64,000 nt of DNA from Axinella damicornis (lineage: Eukaryota; Porifera; Demospongiae; Axinellida; Axinellidae): positions 14,380,450 to 14,444,449 of the forward strand of contig OZ007507.1 of assembly GCA_963931865.1 (NCBI GenBank). The letters are read 5' to 3'. Below the pieces are notes generated by a model. That model was not told the DNA's origin. It saw nothing but the letters and a program-made list of their open reading frames with translations, and did no database searches. Shown in pieces: positions 56,112 through 64,000 of this stretch (position 1 is the stretch's first letter; every line of letters begins with the position of its first letter). Position numbers and translations under genes: made by a program.

Positions 56112-56119
56112 TTTTTATA
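56112..56119 (-). promoter_or_regulatory. TATA box of alpha-tubulin gene 3
   Basis: TATAAAAA on the minus strand, ~130 bp upstream of the ATG and ~25-30 bp upstream of the conserved leader block, a normal TATA-to-start spacing. Confidence 0.5.
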
Positions 56120-56267
56120 CTTGTTCACATAGAAACGCCATGACAACCAAACGATAATAACAACTTGACGCTGCTATTGGCCGAATGCATTGCGCATGCG
56201 CCAGTGGCGCTTCCAAGTAAAATAGGCGTGGTCAAGCCGTCGATCAAGTTGCAAGCTGGAAACCATC

Positions 56268-56614
56268 ATGGATCGAGGTATGCTAGAGCCATTGGTCTCA
56301 CGGCAGGATTTATATCCCTCCAGCAAAAACATACTACCAGATTTTTCCCTCTCAGGTGACAGGGACCATTGAAAGACAACTCGGAAGTAAGTTGTGTTCA
56401 AGTGATCATTGAATGCTAGTGTTAGTTAGTAAGTTACAAACATTTACAAAATGTGGCATATGTTGTTCAGGAGCCCATAACGAGAAGGTGCGTCTAACAA
56501 GGCATTATAGCCACAGAACATGTTCATTCAAACCGCAGCAACCTAACCGTGCCCTTATTTGGAACCTCTTATGTAACAAGAGCCAGGCGTTGGTGCTTCC
56601 TGGTAGTCTAAGTA
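56268..56614 (+). CDS. possible divergent gene start (up to three 5' exons)
   Basis: Head to head with alpha-tubulin 3. ATGGATCGAG/GTATGC (56268-56277), a 24-nt exon 56363-56386 (GGACCATTGAAAG .. /GTAAGT) and an exon from 56471 after TTGTTCAG keep one frame: MDRGTIERQLGR, then AHNEKVRLTRHYSHRT and CSFKPQQPNRALIWNLL. The frame then runs into a MITE at 56615, so the 3' end of exon 3 and later exons are not identified. No family recognised. Confidence 0.3.
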
Positions 56615-56962
56615 TAGCCTCATTCCCAGGCCCGTCCGCCACTTTCGGTTGCACGAAAGAACGTGGTGGGCCTGGTATCTCTCCTCATGTGTGTGACGTC
56701 AAGAGTAGAAAGGTGGTAGAAAGGACTTAATTGAATGTGGCGCTCTAGGTACCATGCATGTTTGGCTAGCAGGGGGTGACTGTCATACACACCAAGCGTT
56801 GACCGTGTAGTTGGTTGTGAAACTTTGCTTTTTCATTCAGAAAATTTGGCCATTTGTTGATTACCTAATGCTTGCGTGAGGAAACATACCAGGCTCTCCA
56901 GCTTATCCGTACTGCAAGTGACAAAAAGCTGGGTGGGGCCTGGGAATGAATCAATGAGGCTA
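56615..56962. mobile_element. 348-bp MITE with perfect 9-bp TSD
   Basis: TAGCCTCATTCCCAGGCCCG .. GGCCTGGGAATGAATCAATG AGGCTA, flanked by GTCTAAGTA at 56606-56614 and 56963-56971. Reverse-oriented relative of 48508-48891. Confidence 0.9.
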
Positions 56963-56971
56963 GTCTAAGTA

Positions 56972-58337
56972 AATGTTGGCTGCATGCTGGTTCGTGAATA
57001 AAATTATAGGTTATCACTTTAGTGTGACCGCAGTACAGACTTCCACTTGCCATATTTGGTCAAGAACAAGTGCTATTAGAACAGCTCATAGTTGGGCACT
57101 CCTCGTTATTCGCTCCTAGTTGGATAGTCCACCCCTGTCGGAGGATATCAAAATCAGATATCTGACTTTGCTAATTTCCGTGTATGAGCTTCAGATCATG
57201 TGATGAACCTTGTGGTTAAATTGTATCAACACTTCATAAAAATCCATCAGAAATCACTGCTAAGATCCAGAAATCACCACAGAAATCACATGATATGTAA
57301 TTCCATGCGTTATTCAGTTCCGCATCAGACCCCTCCCTCAAGTACTTTGGCAAGATTTATATGATATCTGGTCATCGAAGTCTTATTCTGCGACGATATA
57401 AAAAGATTCAGTTTACCCGTTCCCATGGCAACTGTTAACTGAGCTCCTGTTGCCTCCATGTCTCAGTAATGCTGTGAAAGTCATTTGCTAACCTTTGAAG
57501 ACCTAAAAGGAAAGCCACTTAGGAGCATTATCAGCTCAAGTGTCTGGGGGACTCCACTAGACCACCATGGTTATAAGTGTTATTTGATTGCCACCACCTC
57601 CACTCTTGAGTAGCTACCACCACCTTCACTCTTGAGTACCACCACACACCACATCTGTGAAGTGATTCCCAAACTTGTAGTTTCTCATAAGGTTAGGGTT
57701 CAAACAAAGCCTTTGTTGTAGAATATATTCGCGGTAGTCATGATGGTGGTATCAGGTTGGGAGCGAAACTACTGTTGGTGTGATACAGTTGTTGTTTTTT
57801 GCAACTGTCATGTGATATTCATTGCAATTTGATTGGTTCTGCCACCCTGCTGACAGTTTGAATCACAAAAGCTATAGTTGTCACTCCCCTCAAACAGACT
57901 GCATGGGAACGACATCCATACTTGTGAACACATATTAATTTTCTCTCTGGAGCTCCACTGCAAGGAGTTCGTCGCTGAGGTCGTCGCTGTTGATGAGAAT
58001 CAAGCCTTCACAGTTGGAGGGGCAGTAATGCAGATCAAATAATCTTTGGAAAGCTCAGCTCCACTCTAACCCTGCAAATATATGGACCGGTTCATTTACA
58101 CAGCAGAGGGACGTTGTCATCAGCGTGCTCTGCTGTAGTGGAAAGTAGCAACTTCAAGGTCTTTTGCATTCACAAGGGCATATATAATTACCCAGCTGCC
58201 ACACCCCTGGACCCTATGTAAATGATGTCGCAGGCTTTTTGCAGGGAGACAGTAATTGAGAATTCATTCTGGCAGAATCATATCTTGAAATTGCACGTAT
58301 ACGTAGGTCACTGTGGCCAAACCAAATACCAGAGGAA
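56972..58337. other. no recognised gene
   Basis: No ORF of note on either strand. A possible exon-like stretch around 57975-58030 (GGAGTTCGTCGCTGAGG..) has no family match. Confidence 0.4.
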
Positions 58338-58850
58338 GCTGTCAATATATTAAGATTTTAACATGTGTGTGTGTGTGTGTGTGTGTCACAGAAGTGGGAT
58401 GTTCGTGAGGCGGGACTAGACTCAGCTAGTGACGCGTGACCTTCGTACTTGAACCTCGAACTCTGTGAAGAATGTTCGAATGGGCATGGGCTGGAATCTT
58501 CCAGAACAGCTGGGGCTACAAGCGGACGCAATTGGGGAGCAGCAGTCAAAGCGGACACAATCTGGGAGCAGCAGCTGAAGCGGACGCAAGTGGCGAGCAG
58601 CAGCTAGAGCGGACGCAATCGGGGAGCAGCAGTTGAAGCGGACGCACTCGGGGAGCAGCAGTTGAAGCGGACGCACTTGGGGAGCAGCAGTTGAAGAGGA
58701 TGCACTCGGGGAGCAGCAGTTGAAGCGGATGCACTCGGGGAGCAGCAGCTCTGCACAGAGAGCTGTCCGGCGCCGGAATTCTCATGTACATGTAGGCGAA
58801 TGAGGGGGGAAGTAGCTGAGCGAGCGAAGCGAGCGAAGCTACTTGTATTT
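58338..58850. mobile_element. ~510-bp element with 29-bp minisatellite core, copy A
   Basis: Bounded by CAATATATTAAGATTT at the left and AGTAGCTGAGCGAGCGAAGC .. CTACTTGTA at the right. Contains a (TG)n run at 58364-58387, a conserved 110-bp segment, and about eight 29-bp units of GGGGAGCAGCAGTTGAAGCG (58520-58750). An inverted copy lies at 62735-63282. Confidence 0.8.
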
Positions 58851-58885
58851 ATGATGGAGTTCTAGCTCTCTCCTCCTAGCCTATA

Positions 58886-59094
58886 TAGCCTCATTCCCAG
58901 GCTCCTTCCAGCCTCGTTCCCAGGCCCCTTCCAGATTTCCATCACTTGCAGTATGATTAAGCGGGAGAGAATTTATCACATGGGTCAGAGTGGTAGAAAG
59001 ACTTGAAATTAACATGCTCACATGAGGAAATCTACTTAAGCCCTCCATGCTTTTCTGTGATGCAAGCAACAAAAGCTGGATGAGAATGAGACTA
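58886..59094. mobile_element. ~209-bp MITE, TAGCCTCG family, degraded
   Basis: Starts TAGCCTCATTCCCAGGC with an immediate second end (AGCCTCGTTCCCAGGCCCC, 58909); finishes AAAAGCTGGATGAGAATGAG. Suggests nested or tandem insertion. Confidence 0.6.
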
Positions 59095-59146
59095 TACTAT
59101 TCCCCTCCCTAGCAAGCCACCTCTTCCCCATTCTAGCCTGCTGGGC

Positions 59147-59238
59147 TAGCCTCGTTCCCAGGCCCCGCCCAGCTTTTCGTTGCTAAAAGTACAATTTCAA
59201 TTTTTGTCCGCACGTGGGAGAGCCTGGGAACGAGGCTA
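59147..59238. mobile_element. 92-bp MITE with perfect 9-bp TSD
   Basis: TAGCCTCGTTCCCAGGCCCC .. AGCCTGGGAACGAGGCTA, flanked by CTGCTGGGC at 59138-59146 and 59239-59247. Confidence 0.9.
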
Positions 59239-59468
59239 CTGCTGGGCCATGGGAGAAGTGACAGTGATGGTGCACTTTGATATCAGAATTGATTATCTAT
59301 TGGGCAGCCACCTTTATGTTTACTTATGACATGCTTCACACTCTGTTGCTAGGCAACCATGGAAAGTTTTGAGAGTTACAGCTGGCATGACACAATCAGC
59401 AGCAATGTAGAGATAATCTCCCATGGACCTATTTATGCTGTTCTCTAATGCCATTAACTGGTAGGAGA

Positions 59469-59942
59469 TTAACACTTTAACCGATAAAGCCGTCTACAGA
59501 CGGCATGAGACTTTCATCAGTGATGTCAGACTTCCGGCAATGTCCTTGGGACTTAGGCTCTGAAAGGTCGGGACAGGGGGAGGTGGGTGGGTTTCAGCAC
59601 TGAGCCTAGGTAGCATGGCCGCTTCTGGAAGCTCTTGGTTGGAGCCGGGTGGGCCATTTCTCTCCTCCTTTGCACAAATGGGCCGAGAAAACAATCCTCT
59701 CACCTAGTAGGGCCTCCATTTCTGGCAGTGAAGCATTTTTCTCGGTCTAGACGAGCGATGGTCGGCAGAGAGCCGCGACTATTGGATGCCCCTTGATGGG
59801 TGGGTTTGGTTAAAGTCACGAATGTGTACAGGATTGCTGCATGGTCATGTGTGTGGAGTTTGGGGGCTGAAAAGCAGAGAGAACAGGAAATAAGCTAAGA
59901 GAGACCTCCAGAGAAAAACAATTTATCGGTTAATGGGTTAAC
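59469..59942. mobile_element. ~474-bp element with TTAAC..GTTAA ends
   Basis: TTAACACTTTAACCGATAAA at the left and TTTATCGGTTAATGGGTTAA at the right are inverted. The ends resemble those of the insertion at 13051-13661. No transposase ORF. Confidence 0.65.
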
Positions 59943-61045
59943 ACCCTCGATTGATACTGTACTTATACAGTTCACTCTTGCATATAAAGATTGATTATGT
60001 AACTGCTTTTACAGAGTGGAAACCACCCTCCTGGTATAGGCTGTGCAACTCACTGGTACAGCAAACTCACTCTTCAGAATCATGCCATCACCTTGCTTTG
60101 ATTATGCTCTAAGAATGGTTTATACTCGCATTATGATGTTATGAGCACATGGTTGCCTTACGGCTTATGAGATTGACCCTGTGCTCCTTTTATTGACTCA
60201 GGTCCTGCAGTCAGCGTTTGAGTTTCAAGGGGTGTCACTCCCATAGACATCATAGTCACAGCTAGGACCATGGACATAACATCATTTTCGCTGCTGACTG
60301 AATAGGTAGGTCTTGACCGTTTGACTGTGCTGTAATAGCCATTCAGTGTTGCACATTTTCCCTTTGACCACGTAATAATGTGTAACAACCCCACCCTGCC
60401 TTAGTATACATGGTCAAAATGCACAGTTGCATATGTGACTGCAGTGTACATACGTACGTATGTTTTGTGTATCTCTAGCATTAGAGCAAAATGTGGATTT
60501 TGAGTGGCTTCCCGGACCTGGTTCAAGCTGCAAGGAAAGGTCTGGTGAACATTGATATGATGATTGAAGTGAGCTTCAGTCGGTGCACACCTTGTTAATC
60601 ACATGAGAAAGCCACTTGCTTTTCTAAAACCCCATGCCAGGAAGAAAGTTGAAACTTGAAACTCTGAGAGTAAGAGGTATGGTCTATCTGTGGTCCACCC
60701 ATTGTTGGGTACCATAGATAGTAGACCTATGCCATTTGAAGAGGTGTGGCAGGTGATGCTTCATTTCTGTCCCACCTGGTCCTTGACCAGCTGTAGTTAC
60801 ACTCCTCTGTCACCACCATGTACCAAGACTCTCATAAACTGATGTCTCCTCTGAGAAAAAGGGGTGGATTGGATTGAGTGGTGTTGTTATCTGCATGTAG
60901 ATCTTGCATGTATAGTGTCAACAGTGCATGGTATCCTAAACATGGCCAAAGGTGACTTGCAGACTGCAAACCACACACCCAAACGGAGTCACAGATCCTT
61001 GGCCCTATAAGGCCTAAGCTAGCTAGCCTCATTCCAGCAAAAACA
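59943..61045. other. no recognised gene
   Basis: Only short open frames, no domain signature. A single MITE end lies at about 61023-61035. Confidence 0.4.
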
Positions 61046-61157
61046 TAGCCTCATTCCCAGGTTCCTCCCCAGCTTTTTGTCACATACTGTACCAGCTTTT
61101 TATCACACACTGTACAGTATGCGACAAAAAGCTGTGGAGGAGCCTGGGAATGAGGTA
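61046..61157. mobile_element. 112-bp MITE, TAGCCTCG family
   Basis: TAGCCTCATTCCCAGGTTCC .. GGAGCCTGGGAATGAGGTA, with inner repeats CAGCTTTTTGTCACA / TGCGACAAAAAGCTG. No target duplication seen. Confidence 0.75.
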
Positions 61158-62049
61158 CTGGACTGGGATTGCTGCACAACATTCAAGTAAAACTACATAG
61201 AGTCCACAAACTCCAACCCTGACTGTGTATCATGACCTGGTACCCCCTGAACATGCTGGTGGAACTAATGCTATGATTTTTATACAGGGCCTGGGACCAA
61301 GGCTTGCACTGAACCAGGTCCACGAGGAAGTAAATCCCATGACGACCAGGGGGAGGAGGGGGGCAGCCCTGCTGGTGATCATGGAGAGGAGGTACCAAAT
61401 CCCAAGATCGTAGAACAGCAGGTGAGGTATTACGTACGTACATAGCAGGCCCTGCATTGAATAACCACCCCCCAGAAAATACCAATCTGGTTGCCTGACC
61501 TTGAGAGTCAGAATGATAGGTTTAAGTTAAATGCTAGCAGACAGCTAGCTCCGGCTCCATCGTATAGTGCCAGCAAAGGTCCACACTGCAGTGCCTACAC
61601 GTGTGCACGCGCCTCAAACCAGTATAGTCTGGGGACGAGACTGCAGAAACCACCCCCACACAATAAAAGTGTGACGGATATATATATATATACATACAAA
61701 CGCGACGTGACTACACTGCACGATTAGTTGCCTCGCGCTAAGGTGCTCGGCAATTATTGTTGTCATTACAAGTGTATGTCACTTTAATTTGTTTGATTTG
61801 GGAACTTTAATATTTGGGGAAGACACTCGATCCCCACACCCACCCAACCATGGCAAACCTCCTCTCATGTACCTGTGTCTAACCACACTTCTGGTAGGCT
61901 ATTGTGCAACTGGTAGGTCAAGCCCATGCCAATAATCATCAAGGCTGCAATCATGCTGCACCTCTTACATTCAGTAAAACCAGTAAGCACTTTCTTGTAG
62001 GACGATAGAAATGGAAGAGCCTCACTGTAGAATAGCCTAAGCATATATA
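61158..62049. other. no recognised gene
   Basis: Includes a (TA)n run near 61678-61693 and a remnant of MITE-like sequence at 61286. No coding signal. Confidence 0.4.
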
Positions 62050-62733
62050 CTGTAGTCTCTCGAAAATACGCCCATGGGCGATGAATTTAGAATCTGCTCA
62101 AAGAGGGGGATGGGCGTATTTTCGAGGACCCCTCTCTCGAAAATAGGCCCACCCTTGACTCGAAAGTAGTCCCACCCAATTCGAAAGTAGGCCCACCCAA
62201 GTACGAGTGCAATACATGTACTGCAACAGTCATTCCAGCAAGGCTTATTATTAACTACTACTAGTCCCGGAGTTTCTTGGTGAGCAGGAACAATCTCTTC
62301 GTGTGAGTACTAGTAGTTACAGGAACAGCAAACAAGACACAGCAGGACTGCTTGAATGACGTAGAGTGCGCAGACTATCTTCAGGACTTGCCGATTACTG
62401 CTGCTTCCTAGAAATCCGTAGTGCGCTGCAAGTGCTACGCTAAGGCGATTGCACACGCGAAGACACAAACATGCAATGCACAGCGCGTGCCGTGACGGTC
62501 TCATGTCATGCATTCAGTACACAGCTGATTATGCAATGGCATGCAACATAATGAAATTCATTGCAAATAGTACAGCCTTTGTTAGTCCAACCTCTTTCTT
62601 CCGGAGTCATTCACTGTTCGAGCTAATAGGGTGGGCGTACTTTCGAGTAATAAATGACCCTTTGCAACAACTTGTCGCGAAAAAGGGGGGTGGGCGTATT
62701 TTCGAGGGTGGGCGTATTTTCGAGAGACTACGG
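62050..62733. mobile_element. 684-bp TA-flanked nonautonomous element, copy B (inverted)
   Basis: Ends CTGTAGTCTCTCGAAAATAC and GTATTTTCGAGAGACTACGG between TA dinucleotides. The interior is the reverse complement of 39563-40213 with small indels, including an extra subterminal GGGTGGGC block. Confidence 0.85.
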
Positions 62734-62734
62734 T

Positions 62735-63282
62735 AGTACAAGTAGCTTCGCTCACTTCGCTCGCTCAGCTACTTCCCCCTCGTTCACCTACGTGAGTAAT
62801 CCGGCACCGGACAGCTCTCTGTGCAGAGCTGCTGCTCCCCGATTGCGTAGCTTCAGCTGCTGCTCCCCGATTGCATCGATCCGCTTCAAACTGCTTTTCC
62901 CCGTTTCCGTCCGCTTCAGCTGCTGCCCACCAATTGCATCCCTTCAGCTGCTGCTCGCCACTTGCGTTCGCTTCAGCTGCTCTTCCTCGATTTCAACAGC
63001 TCCCCGATTGCATCCGCTTCGGCTGCTGCTCCCCGATTGTGTCCGCTTCAACTGCTCCTCCCCGATTGCGTCCGCTTCAACTGCAGCTCCCCGATTGCAT
63101 CTGCTTGTAGTCTCACCTGTTCTGGAAGATTCCAGCACATGCCCAATGTTCTCGAACGTTCTTCGCAGAGTTCGAGGTTCAGTTGAAGTACGAAGGTCGC
63201 GCGTCACTAGTCTAGTCCTGCCCACGAACATCCCACTTCCGTCACACACACACGGACGCACATTCAAATCTTAATATATTGA
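62735..63282. mobile_element. ~548-bp element with 29-bp minisatellite core, copy B (inverted)
   Basis: Reverse complement of 58338-58850: ACAAGTAGCTTCGCTC .. GCTGCTGCTCCCCGATTGCG repeats (62825-63100) .. AAATCTTAATATATTG. It abuts the TA-flanked element directly. Confidence 0.8.
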
Positions 63283-63290
63283 TAAGTTAG

Positions 63291-63458
63291 TTGTATCCCT
63301 GGCCAGCGGGATGTAAGACCCATTATAAAGGCCAGTGCTTTCGTTCCGCCTCGGAAGTGCGATCAGGCTTCGCCCTTGGCACTTCCTTGGCTCCACTCAA
63401 GCACTGACCTTTCCGCGGGATATAGCAGGTCTTCTATCCCGCTGGCCAGGGGTATAAC
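63291..63458. mobile_element. 168-bp MITE with CTGGCCAGCGGGAT ends
   Basis: TTGTATCCCTGGCCAGCGGG and CCCGCTGGCCAGGGGTATAA are inverted ends. The middle holds a second imperfect hairpin (GGCCAGTGCTT..AAGCACTGACC). Confidence 0.8.
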
Positions 63459-64000
63459 CTATACTTATCATATGAAGCCATAGAAGGTGAAAGGGCCGAA
63501 GTATGCGTTGTTTTCCACATGTTGTGCTATATATTATCCACTGGACAATATAGCACCGGAAAAAGCACTCCGTAGATGTTGCAATAAACCAGTTAAAGTA
63601 CTGCTTACACACATGCGCTACGGAAAATATTGCACGTGGGTGTGGTCTTGAGGCAAATATAGCACTCGGCTTTGCCTCGTCTATATTAGCCTCTGGACCA
63701 TGCCATTGTGCAATATTTCTCGTACTGCACTCGCTGCAGTACTTTAACGTGTGCAATGGTTTTGTATTTTGGCAACTAAAATTGCTCACAGCTGTGTGAC
63801 ATGATAAATGTATGTGTCTCATCTCTTCTTTGCTACCCATGCAGGGCTCATAGAGAACCTGCTGCTGGCCGTGTCTCTCCCCACACTGAACCTCTGCTTG
63901 CCGAACAATGTCATCTGAACTAGTGCACCATCAATGCCATTTGGTTTTTAATTTCTCACTACCAGTATGCACCAATGAGCCTCCAGTTGGAACTAGTGGC
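63459..64000. other. repeat-like sequence and window edge
   Basis: 63490-63760 has internal inverted motifs (GGACAATATAGCAC, GTGCAATATTTCTCG, GCACTCGCTGCAGTACTTTAA), typical of a further MITE. After TACCCATGCAG (63842) an exon-like stretch reads LIENLLLAVSLPTLNLCLPN but stops after ~25 codons. Not called as a gene. Confidence 0.35.

Noticed and set aside
58422..58791. Cys/Leu-rich frames (RPLQLLLP..CC)
   Set aside because: Products of the 29-bp minisatellite cycling through three frames.
62449..62736. ORF starting MHTRRHKHAMHSACRDGL, with a similar frame at 39533-39802
   Set aside because: Same frame in both copies of the TA-flanked element, but it runs through the terminal repeat and has no transposase motif. 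Shared descent explains the similarity.
63397..63840. 147-codon minus-strand ORF
   Set aside because: Runs through two MITE-like repeats and has no recognisable domain.

Overview
This is metazoan nuclear DNA, most likely from a sponge (demosponge). Spliced genes with GT-AG introns, an alpha-tubulin family whose first intron follows the ATG, a TRAF-type RING protein, a secreted Ig/FnIII gene and a very dense load of small inverted-repeat transposons all point to an early-branching animal. The sponge assignment rests on overall texture (many short MITEs, frequent GCATGC and TAGCTAGC runs) and is an inference.

Layout. (1) 1-8 kb, minus strand: the 3' part of an Ig-like/fibronectin-III receptor or adhesion gene (15-2683, running off the left edge), then a complete three-exon gene for a single-pass mucin-like membrane protein (6354-7791). 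(2) 9-10 kb: an unidentified 201-codon ORF followed on its own strand by a 24-nt poly(A) tract. (3) 10.2-33.1 kb: the most striking part, a tandem array of six intronless DUF1254/DUF1214 genes, all on the minus strand. Copies 2, 4 and 6 are intact, copies 1 and 5 are frameshifted, and copy 3 is truncated. The units between them share a poly-G tract, a ~41-bp minisatellite and a foldback sequence. (4) 34.8-36.2 kb, plus strand: an intronless TRAF-like RING/zinc-finger/MATH-like gene, convergent with a short unidentified minus-strand ORF. (5) 37-43.9 kb: transposon graveyard with a Tigger/pogo-like DNA element, a TA-flanked element, a 5'-truncated LINE and foldbacks. (6) 44.2-56.1 kb, minus strand: three tandem alpha-tubulin genes with identical exon architecture (ATG-only exon / 223-229 nt / ~1.12 kb) and a shared 5' leader block. 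(7) 56.2-64 kb: possible start of a divergent plus-strand gene, otherwise repeats, including inverted second copies of elements seen earlier.

The tubulins supply microtubule subunits and the TRAF-like protein is probably a signalling adaptor. The role of the DUF1254/DUF1214 proteins is unknown. A MITE family with ends TAGCCTCGTTCCCAGGCC is scattered through the whole window and leaves 9-bp target duplications at several sites. Exon boundaries below were read by eye from splice consensus and reading-frame continuity; there was no transcript evidence.
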